Of a stretch of 64,000 bases of DNA, positions 18,486 to 27,828 are shown one piece after another. Where the stretch lies: NCBI GenBank assembly GCA_038124025.1, contig JAYPBC010000001.1:1-64000 (forward strand), read 5' to 3'. The position numbers were made by a program, and so were the translations under genes. Source of the stretch: UBA1275 sp038124025. GTDB lineage: Bacteria > Bacteroidota > Rhodothermia > Balneolales > Balneolaceae. Within the stretch, counting starts at the first letter, position 1. Each line of letters opens with the position of its first letter. The notes under the pieces are model-generated. The model was not told the DNA's origin. It did not search any database and saw only the letters and a program-made list of their open reading frames with translations.

Positions 18486-18557
18486 TGTATGAATATGTGC
18501 AAATAACTCGTTGTACTGCGGGTATGTTTAGTTAATAAACGATGACAGAATATGAGA

Positions 18558-20522
18558 TTAATTCACTCCTGCAGTGGTGTATTGTTCGTCTATTACATTC
18601 GGGAAAGCTTGAATCTGATACTTGTCTCGCAATCGTTGTAGCCAATTTTCCTCACGAATCGGTTGGTAATCTGATAACAAACGATTAAATGCTTCCTCAA
18701 AAGTCATTTTTCTCGCCGGTAAAATATCATTTAGTACAAAGAAGGCTTTTCTATTGTTATAGCTAAAGTATTCACTTATCTCACCGATTTTCATGTCAGC
18801 TAATTGTGTAAATGGTTCACCTTGGAATATCCCTGTAGAATCCGACATCACAGCTACGGGGTAATCATTGGCCCTCAGGCTATCTGGATGTCCTCCTTGG
18901 TTAATGAAGTCCTTCGCTTTGTTTAGGGTAGAATCATATCTAGCCGAGATAAGATGATAGTAATAACGCGTTTCAAATTGATAATCAGTGTTATTACTAT
19001 TGTATCGGTCTATTAATAGAGTAGAGTCAACCGTCACGCTGCTCCAAACGGAGTCTTCATTAATTTGATAGACAACAAGCCCTCGATGGTACGAGTCTGT
19101 TTGTTCGGAAAATGCAGGAAACTGAGCCAAAGTGAAACTAGCCAACTCCGAATCCAAGAAATATTCTTGAAAGTCCGTAAACCAGCTTGGCTGTGCCTGA
19201 TTCAACGCCTTATTGGGGTGTGTGTCTACTATATAATCAAAGAAGTTCGAAGAGCTTGCCATTTTACCCTGGAATACAAGTAAGGTATCATCCATAAATG
19301 ATTCTGCCACAGTATGTACTTGAGTTATAGCTAATGAATCTGTAGTAGATAACGTATTGGTTAATTCGGCTACTAGTTCATCATTAACATCCAGCTTATA
19401 GTTCTCTGAAAGCCAGTTTAGTACAAATTCATTACTACGCTCAAAATTAGAACTCTTATCTAACTCCTGCGCTAAAAAGTCATCCTTTGCAGCCTCATTT
19501 TCAAAGGTTTGAACTGAATCGACCCGAAAAATATGAATCCCATATGTGCTCTCCACTGGCTTAGAGTAGGGTAGATTTGGATCAAGATTCATCACTGAGT
19601 CAATAAATACTTGGTCATAGCGACTACTATAAGATACCCATCCGATATTTCCCTCGTTCGATACCGAAGCCCGGTCTTCTGAAAACTCAACCACTAAGTT
19701 CATCCAAGGAGTTCCTTCTTCGAGCTGCTCATATAAATCATCCATTTTCTCGACATCCCCTCGCCGAGAAATAAACAAATGCGATATGTTCCGTGCAGGC
19801 GTACGTTCTCGTCGCTCCTCTAGATGAATGAGATGGTATCCAAATTGAGTACGAACGGGCATAGATAGCTCACCCTCTTCGAGCGAATATAAGGCATTCT
19901 CAAATGCCCCAACCGTAACACCTACGCTAAACCAAGGTAAATCACCCCCCATTAACTGCCCATTTCGGGTTGATGAGTACTCCTCGTTCAACTCAGCCAT
20001 AGTCTTTGCTCCTGATAAAAAAAGCTCCCTAGCTTCCATTATTCTATTGTATGCAGCTAGAGTATCCGATGGGGAGGCAAGTTGTGGTAAAGAAATTAAG
20101 ACATGTGAGGATTTTAATTCTTCATTATATCTACTCTTAAATTGCTCGAAAACAGTTGGTTTAATTTCGCGATCTAACCAATAGGCATAGGCTGCTTGCT
20201 TTGCATACAAAGCATGTTCATCTAGAATGTTTTCATTTTCGAAATAACCCGCTTCGCGTGCCGATAATAACTTAGCTCTGTAGTTCAAATAAATGGGTAA
20301 AAATTCTTTTAACTCTTCGGCTGTTGGATCTTGGTTTACTCCACCGGACATAAATCCTTGCATTAAATCCTCGTATTCAATTACCTCGGGTCCAACAGTA
20401 CCTACAACAGAATCTGAATAATTGTTGTTAAGTATTTTCGGTGTACTTGTACAATATAGAGTCATCATGCTCATTGTAAGAACGATAAGCAGGGGAGTGT
20501 AATATCTTCTTTTAGCGAACAT
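18558..20522 (-). CDS. Parvulin-domain (PpiC/PpiD-type) exported lipoprotein
   Basis: A 654-residue foldase-like lipoprotein. From the ATG at 20522 the signal peptide runs to a lipobox-like MTLYC; a GTG seven codons upstream (20543) is less likely. Two parvulin modules are visible at about 135-240 (SSHVLISLPQL, MGGDLPWFSVG, VRTQFGYHLIHLEE) and 245-350 (RNISHLFISRRGD, EGNIGWVSYSSR, VESTYGIHIFRVDS). About 300 further residues without clear domains follow. It is the first gene of a foldase run reading into the surA-like, MoxR and VWA genes. Probable substrates are outer-membrane or surface proteins. Confidence 0.75.
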   Translation of the reverse strand: MFAKRRYYTPLLIVLTMSMMTLYCTSTPKILNNNYSDSVVGTVGPEVIEYEDLMQGFMSGGVNQDPTAEELKEFLPIYLNYRAKLLSAREAGYFENENILDEHALYAKQAAYAYWLDREIKPTVFEQFKSRYNEELKSSHVLISLPQLASPSDTLAAYNRIMEARELFLSGAKTMAELNEEYSSTRNGQLMGGDLPWFSVGVTVGAFENALYSLEEGELSMPVRTQFGYHLIHLEERRERTPARNISHLFISRRGDVEKMDDLYEQLEEGTPWMNLVVEFSEDRASVSNEGNIGWVSYSSRYDQVFIDSVMNLDPNLPYSKPVESTYGIHIFRVDSVQTFENEAAKDDFLAQELDKSSNFERSNEFVLNWLSENYKLDVNDELVAELTNTLSTTDSLAITQVHTVAESFMDDTLLVFQGKMASSSNFFDYIVDTHPNKALNQAQPSWFTDFQEYFLDSELASFTLAQFPAFSEQTDSYHRGLVVYQINEDSVWSSVTVDSTLLIDRYNSNNTDYQFETRYYYHLISARYDSTLNKAKDFINQGGHPDSLRANDYPVAVMSDSTGIFQGEPFTQLADMKIGEISEYFSYNNRKAFFVLNDILPARKMTFEEAFNRLLSDYQPIREENWLQRLRDKYQIQAFPNVIDEQYTTAGVN

Positions 20523-20664
20523 AGTAGTAATTTTCTTTAACACGGTTTATGAATAGTTTAATAGTGATTTATAAGCTTTTGAAATAGTCATAGCTGAACC
20601 GAATTTCGACTTATTCTATCAACCACCTCTAACGCTCAAATTTAAAGAAAGATTGTGTCTTTTT

Positions 20665-21999
20665 TTAAAATAACATTCCAGCCCAAGTGGCGGTCATCAA
20701 ATTAGCCATTGTTCCAGCAAAAACAGCCTTTATACCGAAACTTGCTATTTCTGATTTTCTAGACGGTGCTAGACTACCAATTCCTCCAATCTGAATGGCA
20801 ATAGAGGATAAATTTGCAAAACCACATAAAGCAAATGTAGCCATAGCAATGGTTTTAGGAGTAAGATTCGCCGCAGCAACTAAATCAGCTAATTTTAAAT
20901 ACGCAACAAATTCATTGAGTACAATTTTAGTCCCTATCAAGGATCCAACGGAAGTCACATCTTGAAGCGGGATACCAATAACCCAAGCAACAGGGGCTAA
21001 AACCCATCCAAGGATCCATTCTATACTTAATGAATTACCAATTAGAGAATTTAATCCCGTATTTACGCCAACCCAGTCCAACAAACCATTGATCATAGCT
21101 AAAAGGGCAATGAATGCCAATAACATAGCTCCCACATTAGCTGCGAGTTTAAGACCAACTCCTGCGCCCGTTGCCGCTGCATCAATCCCATTTGCATCTG
21201 ATTTTTCAACAATCATTTCAACCGTGCCTGCAGTGACTGCTTTCTCGGTTTCAGGCTCTAAAATTTTAGCAATAATTAATGCAGCTGGGGCCGCCATAAG
21301 TGAGGCTCCCAATAGCCGTTCAGCGAAAAGTTGTTGCGCCACAATTAACTCTAAACCATTTGCTGTCGCAAATGATTGTCCTAGCATAGCTACATAAGCT
21401 GCCATCACGCCTCCGGCAATGGTTGCCATACCGCCTGTCATAATCGCCAATAACTCTGATCTTGTCATTTTATCTAAGAATGGCTTTATTACTAGTGGTG
21501 CCTCGGTTTGACCCACAAAAATATTAGATATCACGGATAGGGTTTCAGCACCTGAAGTTCCCATAAGCTTTTGCATACCTATTGATACTCGCTTTACAAC
21601 CCATTGTAGAATGCCATAGTGGTATAATATGGATGTGAGGGATGCAAAAAAGATGATGGTTGGAAGTACCTGAAACGCGAAAATTACTCCAAATGAGTCT
21701 TCGTACTCGGGTCCTCTAGCCAGCGAACTAAATAAAAACTCAGCACCTGCTGTGGTATAAGCAAGAACGATCACAAAAAAACTGGCAATCCAATCAAATA
21801 ACGCTTTAGGCCACCCCAAAGGGCCCCAAAACTCACTTAAAACATTCGATTTTAAGATAAAAATTGCGAGTAGAAATTGAATAGCAAGTCCAGTCAAAAC
21901 CAACTTCCAATTGATCGCTTTTTTGTTAGAGCTAAAGGCATAGCTTAACCCTATAATTGCCAACATCCCCAGAAGGCCTCTCAAAATATCTAATAACAT
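20665..21999 (-). CDS. nupC: Concentrative nucleoside transporter (CNT/NupC family)
   Basis: Inner-membrane symporter importing nucleosides with H+ or Na+. From the ATG at 21999 it is 444 residues with about 10 hydrophobic segments. The CNT signature is clear: VISNIFVGQTEAPLVIKP in the substrate-binding hairpin, FALCGFANLSSIAIQIGG in the second half and a C-terminal GTMANLMTA. An upstream in-frame start would overlap tdk and add a hydrophilic tail, so it was rejected. It lies 17 bp downstream of thymidine kinase, making a thymidine import-and-trap unit. Confidence 0.9.
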   Translation of the reverse strand: MLLDILRGLLGMLAIIGLSYAFSSNKKAINWKLVLTGLAIQFLLAIFILKSNVLSEFWGPLGWPKALFDWIASFFVIVLAYTTAGAEFLFSSLARGPEYEDSFGVIFAFQVLPTIIFFASLTSILYHYGILQWVVKRVSIGMQKLMGTSGAETLSVISNIFVGQTEAPLVIKPFLDKMTRSELLAIMTGGMATIAGGVMAAYVAMLGQSFATANGLELIVAQQLFAERLLGASLMAAPAALIIAKILEPETEKAVTAGTVEMIVEKSDANGIDAAATGAGVGLKLAANVGAMLLAFIALLAMINGLLDWVGVNTGLNSLIGNSLSIEWILGWVLAPVAWVIGIPLQDVTSVGSLIGTKIVLNEFVAYLKLADLVAAANLTPKTIAMATFALCGFANLSSIAIQIGGIGSLAPSRKSEIASFGIKAVFAGTMANLMTATWAGMLF

Positions 22000-22016
22000 G
22001 AAGGTATTTCTATTGG

Positions 22017-22616
22017 TTAGTAATCTTTTTGCTGCTTGCTTCTTTTGTCGACTCCCGCAGTAAAACAATGTCGTGCCCTAGGTTCATATGCATCATATTC
22101 ACCGACTAAGACTTGACTATCTGAATCTATGACTCGCTGGGAATAACTCGCTAGCATTCCACTTTTAGTGCAAATGGCGTGTAATTTTGTTACAAATTCT
22201 GCGATAGCTAACAAATAGGGCATGGGGCCAAAAGGTTTACCCTCATAATCCATGTCAAGGCCTGCAATGATGACTCGTTTATTATTGTTAGCTAACTCAT
22301 TCACAGTGCTTAATAGATCATTGGTAAAAAATTGTGCTTCATCAATACAGATGACACGAAAATCCGCGCTTATATCTATAATTTCTTCTACATTTTTTAC
22401 CACCAGTGAGGGTATTGTGCTTTGATCATGAGAGACTACATCAGATGAACTATACCGATTATCTACACTGGGTTTTATAACCAAGACCTGTTGTCCTGCA
22501 ATCTGAGCGCGTCTTGCCCGCCTAATTAATTCTTCGGTTTTCCCGCTAAACATTCCCCCACAAATGACTTCAATCCATCCATATTCTTGGGGTAGATAAC
22601 TAGGCTCATTTACCAT
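22017..22616 (-). CDS. tdk: Thymidine kinase, type II
   Basis: Phosphorylates thymidine with ATP. The 199-residue protein has the P-loop GGMFSGKT (20-27), Walker B VICIDEAQFF (88-97), the lid region and a C-terminal substrate loop. The zinc tetrad typical of type II enzymes is incomplete. The first pair reads CTKS (Cys149, Ser152), and the second reads ARHC (Ala181, Cys184), so two of four cysteines are replaced. The fold may be held without zinc. It is the first gene of a unit with nupC and faces the helicase gene across 218 bp. Confidence 0.9.
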   Translation of the reverse strand: MVNEPSYLPQEYGWIEVICGGMFSGKTEELIRRARRAQIAGQQVLVIKPSVDNRYSSSDVVSHDQSTIPSLVVKNVEEIIDISADFRVICIDEAQFFTNDLLSTVNELANNNKRVIIAGLDMDYEGKPFGPMPYLLAIAEFVTKLHAICTKSGMLASYSQRVIDSDSQVLVGEYDAYEPRARHCFTAGVDKRSKQQKDY

Positions 22617-22834
22617 ATTCTCAGCTACTTCTTTATTGTTAATGCGTTTATATGCTTGATCACAAGTTACGTTAATGATTTGTTGAATAAGCTTTTATAC
22701 TAATTCTACATAAACTGGTGCAAATCATCGCAAATATTACCCATTATTCACTCATAGGCAAATGGTTATTTTAGCTTGATTATCTGCGGTATTGTGGATA
22801 TTGCTATGATACACATATATTTTACATACATAGA
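22617..22834. other. Divergent promoter region between tdk and the UvrD-like helicase
   Basis: A 218-bp AT-rich spacer between divergent genes. Toward the helicase, TATATTTTA near 22816-22824 with a TTGTGG about 20 bp upstream could form a promoter, though it departs from the TAnnTTTG consensus. No tRNA, hairpin terminator or long repeat was seen. Confidence 0.3.
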
Positions 22835-24913
22835 ATGAATCAGTATATTCGTGGAAATATGAAGCAGTTTCATCTTAAAAAAACATCCAAATCAACTCGA
22901 ATAGACTATCAAATCGAGTATGAATCAGCATTAAATGAACAGCAATTTAGCGCGGTTACGAGTCAATCGAAACGTTTGCTAATATTGGCGGGAGCAGGAA
23001 CAGGGAAGACGAAAACACTCGTATATAAGGTTGCTCGACTTATCGAAAATGGCATTCCTCCTGAGCAAATTGTTCTTTTAACTTTTACTAGACGGGCTGC
23101 AAAAGAAATGATGGATCGGGCAACTCTATTACTGGATGAGCGTTGTCAACACATACAAGGAGGTACATTTCACTCATTTTGCACTCAAATACTGAGGAAA
23201 TATAGTAGCCATATTGGCTATAACCAAGAATTCAGCATACTGGATAGCTCTGACAGTATGGATCTGATTCAGCATGTTCGTTCAAGTCTAAACATTGAAC
23301 ACCGCACCCAACGTTTTCCGGCTAAGCGAAGTCTTGCCAAGCTATTTTCTCTCCATATAAATAAACAGCTCGACATTAGGGTTTTGTTGCAAGCTCATTA
23401 TCCTCAATTTTTGGTGCATGAAAAGGAAATTATCGAGCTTTTTAAAGACTATGAATCATACAAAGCCAAACATCATATAATGGATTTTGATGATTTACTG
23501 TTTAACACCGAAAAGTTATTTGTGGAGCATCCTGACATATTGGAGCGAATATCAAGTACTTGTAAACATGTTTTAGTAGATGAGTTTCAGGATACCAATA
23601 AAATTCAGGCAATCTTGTGTGAACACTTTTCATCATTTCACCAGAATTTGACGGTGGTGGGCGATGATGCTCAAAGTATTTATGCCTTTCGCGGTTCTGA
23701 CCATGAAAACATACTGCGTTTTCCCAATGAATTTGCTGACACAGAACTTATCAAACTAGAGGAAAATTATAGATCATCACCCGAAATATTGGATATTGCT
23801 AATGCCATTCTAAAGCAAAGTTCTAAGTTATTTGATAAAAAACTTTTTACTAATCGTGAATCTAGTGACTTACCCGCCTTAATCAAGGCTATTGATGATA
23901 AAGAGGAGGCAGAATTTATAGCTCAATTAGTACTCCACCTTAGAGAACACCAAATCGATTTAGATCAAATAGCCATACTGTTTCGTAATGCAAGAGATTC
24001 GTTCACCTTAGAGCTTGCGTTACAATCGAAAAATGTACCATTTAAAAAATTTGGGGGACAAAAATTTACTGAAGCAGCCCATATAAAGGATGTACTTGCA
24101 CATGTGAGGGTATTAAATAATCCCAATGATACGGTGGCATGGCAAAGGGTTCTTATGCTTATTGAAGGGGTAGGGCCCAAAACAGCCGAAGATCTATTTC
24201 TCTGGATTCAGCAAGTTCAGTCGAAAAAAAAATCAAAGGCATCGGCAGACACCACCAACTGGTTTAGTAATTCGGAGTGGATGAATAAGAGTTATTACAA
24301 TGGACTAAATAAGCTAGGTAAATGTCTTGTAGAATCCTCTAAAAGTAACAATTGGTATGACTGCATACCTTTAATTATCGATTATTACGTACCTATTTGC
24401 AAAGATCTATATGATGACGCTCCGAAAAGGGAGGAAGACTTAGCTGCACTACATCAAATTGCGAAGAGCTATCATGATGTGCAATCTTTCTTAACTGATC
24501 TTGTATTGGATCCAATTACCGATACGGTTATAGACACCTTAGAATCAAAAGATGAAGAGTCCCCTCTGACCCTGAGTACCATACACTCGGCAAAGGGTTT
24601 AGAATGGAAGCATGTAATCATTATGCAATGCCTAGACGGAAGCATTCCTAGTACCTTTTCACTCGATCAGGATGATTTACTGGATGAAGAACTTCGTCTT
24701 TTATACGTAGCCGCTACCAGAGCACAAGATATGCTTTATTTTACCTACCCAAGAACCTCTTATAGGCAGAGGGAAGGAGACTATCTAACCAAAGCATCAC
24801 GCTTTTTGGATCCTATAATCTCTAAATTGGAGCCCTGGGAGTTGATTCATGATAATGAGAGTCAGGATGATGCTAGCCTTACAGAAGGTGTTAATCCACC
24901 TCAATTGGAATAA
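22835..24913 (+). CDS. UvrD/Rep/PcrA-type superfamily 1 DNA helicase
   Basis: A 692-residue 3'-5' DNA helicase. SF1A motifs appear in order: Q-motif LNEQQFSAV, motif I AGAGTGKTKT, Ia TFTRRAAKEM, Ib GTFHSFC, and II VDEFQDTN. Then come III VVGDDAQSIYAFRG, IV LEENYRSSPEI, V LSTIHSAKGLEWKHV and VI LYVAATRAQD. It lacks the extended C-terminal tail of E. coli UvrD, and the acidic end (from about 655) has no clear domain. Roles in repair or replication restart are likely; whether it replaces UvrD, Rep or PcrA here cannot be told. A second ATG at 22859 would remove only 8 residues. It is a single-gene unit. Confidence 0.9.
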   Translation: MNQYIRGNMKQFHLKKTSKSTRIDYQIEYESALNEQQFSAVTSQSKRLLILAGAGTGKTKTLVYKVARLIENGIPPEQIVLLTFTRRAAKEMMDRATLLLDERCQHIQGGTFHSFCTQILRKYSSHIGYNQEFSILDSSDSMDLIQHVRSSLNIEHRTQRFPAKRSLAKLFSLHINKQLDIRVLLQAHYPQFLVHEKEIIELFKDYESYKAKHHIMDFDDLLFNTEKLFVEHPDILERISSTCKHVLVDEFQDTNKIQAILCEHFSSFHQNLTVVGDDAQSIYAFRGSDHENILRFPNEFADTELIKLEENYRSSPEILDIANAILKQSSKLFDKKLFTNRESSDLPALIKAIDDKEEAEFIAQLVLHLREHQIDLDQIAILFRNARDSFTLELALQSKNVPFKKFGGQKFTEAAHIKDVLAHVRVLNNPNDTVAWQRVLMLIEGVGPKTAEDLFLWIQQVQSKKKSKASADTTNWFSNSEWMNKSYYNGLNKLGKCLVESSKSNNWYDCIPLIIDYYVPICKDLYDDAPKREEDLAALHQIAKSYHDVQSFLTDLVLDPITDTVIDTLESKDEESPLTLSTIHSAKGLEWKHVIIMQCLDGSIPSTFSLDQDDLLDEELRLLYVAATRAQDMLYFTYPRTSYRQREGDYLTKASRFLDPIISKLEPWELIHDNESQDDASLTEGVNPPQLE

Positions 24914-25029
24914 ACAATAAGGTTAAATGTATATCAACTAAAGATTGCCAGGAATAAAATGGTTATTAGACACAACATTAATCCATTAACTAGGTTTATT
25001 GATTTATAGTTAAGCAGATTGTCTTAAAT

Positions 25030-25051
25030 AAAGCTCAGGCCTTGCTTTTTT
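25030..25051 (+). terminator. Candidate intrinsic terminator after the helicase gene
   Basis: AAAGC at 25030-25034 pairs with GCTTT at 25044-25048 around a 9-base loop and runs into a T-stretch. It lies in the 215-bp gap between the convergent helicase gene and a small membrane protein gene. The stem is short, so confidence is low. The rest of the gap shows nothing recognisable. Confidence 0.3.
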
Positions 25052-25128
25052 CTGATTTTCATACGTATCCTAGAGCTTAACAAAGAATTCACATAATCAA
25101 GATAAATAACTGCAAAACATACAATTAA

Positions 25129-25374
25129 TTATTTTTTACTTGTATTCATTACAGCAAAATGTTTCCATATTTGATGAACGATCCACACAATGGGGTACAA
25201 CGGAACAAAAACAGATAACCATACCATCCATGACTTATATCGAAGTTGACCGCCATCTTTAGGTTGAGTAATTCCTGCAATACCGGCTAACCAAAGAATA
25301 AAAAATAGGAATATTAGAAGAGAGAGCATCAAAGAGCCAATAAAGCCAAAGTTTTCAAAAATAGTCTTTAACAT
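25129..25374 (-). CDS. Small two-helix membrane protein
   Basis: An 81-residue protein with two hydrophobic segments (about 12-34 and 48-67) separated by a short polar loop (QPKDGGQLRYKS), probably an alpha-helical hairpin in the inner membrane. I do not recognise the family. It diverges from der with 58 bp between starts, and its stop faces the helicase gene. The reading frame, hydrophobic pattern and position in an otherwise empty interval support a real gene. Confidence 0.6.
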   Translation of the reverse strand: MLKTIFENFGFIGSLMLSLLIFLFFILWLAGIAGITQPKDGGQLRYKSWMVWLSVFVPLYPIVWIVHQIWKHFAVMNTSKK

Positions 25375-25432
25375 CCTAGCTGATTATATATTTACGTATC
25401 TTGTTTATTAATTTAGTTAAATAAGAGCGCAA

Positions 25433-26740
25433 ATGCTTCCTACAGTCTCCATAGTTGGCCGACCTAATGTCGGTAAATCAACCATTTTTAATCGTCTTAT
25501 CGGTGAAAGAAAAGCTATAGTTCATGATGAATATGGAGTTACCCGTGATCGTCATTATGGAGATAGCTATTGGAATGGAGTCGATTTCAATATAATAGAT
25601 ACCGGAGGCTATTTACCTGACGAACTAGATACTATAACGGTCGGAATACGTGAACAAGTTCTCATTGCTATAGAAGAGTCCGATGTAATACTCTTTGTGG
25701 TCGACGCAAAAACTGGCATAAATATGCTCGATGAGTCTGTGGCTCAAATTTTACGAAGACAGCAAAAGCCCGTGCTAATTGTTGCAAATAAGGCCGATAA
25801 CGAGGGGAGAAGGTTGGAGGCATCGGAATTCTACAGTTTAGGCTTTGATGAGTTATTTTCTATTTCAGCAATCAGCGGGACGGGAACAGGTGAACTTATG
25901 GACCGATTAATTGAATTATTACCAGAACATGAGCCCGAAGAACATGAAAAAATTCCAAAACTAGCCTTTATTGGGCGACCCAATGTGGGTAAAAGCAGTC
26001 TGGTTAATGCATTAGTTGATGACGAGCGTTGCATTGTAACCGATATTGCAGGCACTACCAGAGATACTATAAATACCTATTTATCATTCAATGATAAAGA
26101 ATACACATTAATGGATACCGCAGGTTTGCGAAAAAGGGTTAAGGTTAAAGAAAATATTGAATTTTATAGCACGGTACGCACACAAAAAGCCATACGAGAA
26201 TGCGATGTAGCCATTCTTATGTTGGATGCAGAGAGAGGTTTTGACACCCAAGATAAGCGTGTACTAAGGCAGGCAGAAGAATACAATAAAGGTCTAATTA
26301 TTGTATGGAATAAATGGGATTTAATCGATGACAAAGATACGCACACGGTTCGTGAGTTTGAAAAAAAAGTATATGAGGCCGTTCCACAAATGGAATACAT
26401 CCCGATCGTAACAATATCAGCAACCAACAAAAAACGTATTCATAAAGTCTTGGAATTATGCGATGAGGTAATTGAGGAAAGAAATAAACAAATTAGCACC
26501 TCAGAGTTTAATGACTTTATAGAAAAAACACTTCATAAGCGTCCGCTTCCAATGAAGAGAGGCCGTGAATTAAAGATACAGTATGGATCACAAGTGAAAT
26601 CCAATCCACCGGTTTTTAAATTCTTTATGAATAACCCACAAGATCTACCTGCTAATTACCGACGTTATTTAGAAAATCAGATTCGAGAAACATATAAGTT
26701 TACCGGTATACCAATAACAATGGTATTTAAACAGAAATAG
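25433..26740 (+). CDS. der: GTPase Der (EngA), 50S ribosome assembly
   Basis: Tandem-GTPase ribosome biogenesis factor of 435 residues. G domain 1 has GRPNVGKST (about 7-15), DTGG and NKAD; G domain 2 has GRPNVGKSS (from about 181), DTAG and NKWD. A KH-like C-terminal domain ends with FTGIPI. Start ATG is at 25433. Two genes of the same strand follow with 7-bp gaps, so der leads a three-gene unit. Confidence 0.96.
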   Translation: MLPTVSIVGRPNVGKSTIFNRLIGERKAIVHDEYGVTRDRHYGDSYWNGVDFNIIDTGGYLPDELDTITVGIREQVLIAIEESDVILFVVDAKTGINMLDESVAQILRRQQKPVLIVANKADNEGRRLEASEFYSLGFDELFSISAISGTGTGELMDRLIELLPEHEPEEHEKIPKLAFIGRPNVGKSSLVNALVDDERCIVTDIAGTTRDTINTYLSFNDKEYTLMDTAGLRKRVKVKENIEFYSTVRTQKAIRECDVAILMLDAERGFDTQDKRVLRQAEEYNKGLIIVWNKWDLIDDKDTHTVREFEKKVYEAVPQMEYIPIVTISATNKKRIHKVLELCDEVIEERNKQISTSEFNDFIEKTLHKRPLPMKRGRELKIQYGSQVKSNPPVFKFFMNNPQDLPANYRRYLENQIRETYKFTGIPITMVFKQK

Positions 26741-26747
26741 GAGAGAT

Positions 26748-27362
26748 ATGGAAGCAGAGAGTTTTGTACATGGTTTAGAGATTATTGTGGCTCTATTATG
26801 CTTTATTACCTTACTTCCAAGCACATTAAACAGCAAAAATTTGACGCAACTATATTTGTTAGGTAGTGTCCTAAGTTATATAAATGTAAAGATATTTATG
26901 TACATAGGTCCAAGCTACTTATTGAGAGAAGTAGAGGCGTGGGGTAATTTTATTAGTATAAGCTTAATCCTATCGGCACTATTTGTAATAATAAGAGATT
27001 CAAAACCTGTTTTTGCACGTTTCCCAATGTATTTAACCTTATTGCCATTGTCTGGGATACTGTTTTTTGCAATTATTCCAACGAGCTATGCTATTAAAGG
27101 CATATTGGAGCTTATTATGCAGGCAGGAGCCTTAGTAGTAACTTTATTGCTTTTTGGCGTAAATACCTACTTATATGGCTGGAAATGGACTTATCTAGCT
27201 TCACTAATCGCTTTCATATCAGCATATATCTTTCCACTATTACCCTTAAGTGACCCATTTATTGCTGTATTTTTTTGCAGTATATCATTATGTGTTGGAA
27301 TGATATTTTTAACATATAGTTTAATTAAATATCCGTTTAACACAGAATTCTCACAAAAATAA
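26748..27362 (+). CDS. Predicted multi-pass membrane protein, unknown function
   Basis: A 204-residue protein made almost wholly of hydrophobic stretches, about seven transmembrane helices (near 9-27, 34-52, 67-84, 93-112, 118-142, 147-166 and 173-195). No catalytic motif, charged pore signature or known family pattern is apparent. It starts 7 bp after der and ends 7 bp before the peroxiredoxin gene, so it is likely co-transcribed with both. A membrane redox or stress role would be a guess from the neighbour only. Confidence 0.7.
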   Translation: MEAESFVHGLEIIVALLCFITLLPSTLNSKNLTQLYLLGSVLSYINVKIFMYIGPSYLLREVEAWGNFISISLILSALFVIIRDSKPVFARFPMYLTLLPLSGILFFAIIPTSYAIKGILELIMQAGALVVTLLLFGVNTYLYGWKWTYLASLIAFISAYIFPLLPLSDPFIAVFFCSISLCVGMIFLTYSLIKYPFNTEFSQK

Positions 27363-27369
27363 ATCTATT

Positions 27370-27828
27370 ATGAGCTATCAAATCGGTGATACTATACCCA
27401 GTTTTACATTACAAGATACAGAAGCAAATCAAGTAACAATCCAAGCAGGGGCTAATAAACATACTGTATTATTATTTTTCCCACTCGCATTTTCAAGCGT
27501 GTGTATCGAGGAACTTTGCTCAGTAAGAGATAACATGAAATTATATGAGTCATTGGATGCTGCGGTTTATGGGATATCCATAGATAGTTTTTTCAGTTTA
27601 AAAGCCTTTAAACAATCTCAAAATTTAAATTTCACACTACTCAGCGACTTTAATAAAGAACAATCGACTAGCTTTGGTGTGTTAAATAATGATCATTTCG
27701 GGATGATTGGAGTGGCAAAACGAAGCGCATTTGTGCTTGACAAAGATATGAAGTTGGTGCATTCTGAAGTATTAGATGACGCTGGCAACATACCAGACTT
27801 TGATAAGATTAAAGAAGCACTCCAATAA
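27370..27828 (+). CDS. Peroxiredoxin (AhpC/TSA family, AhpE/BCP-like)
   Basis: A 152-residue thiol peroxidase reducing H2O2 or organic peroxides in the cytoplasm. The active-site segment PLAFSSVCIEELC carries the peroxidatic Cys45, with PLAF upstream as in the AhpE group; Cys50 could be a nearby resolving cysteine. GISIDSFFSLKAFKQ and LLSDFNKE are typical structural motifs. It is the last gene of the der unit, and no AhpF- or thioredoxin-like partner sits nearby. Confidence 0.85.
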   Translation: MSYQIGDTIPSFTLQDTEANQVTIQAGANKHTVLLFFPLAFSSVCIEELCSVRDNMKLYESLDAAVYGISIDSFFSLKAFKQSQNLNFTLLSDFNKEQSTSFGVLNNDHFGMIGVAKRSAFVLDKDMKLVHSEVLDDAGNIPDFDKIKEALQ

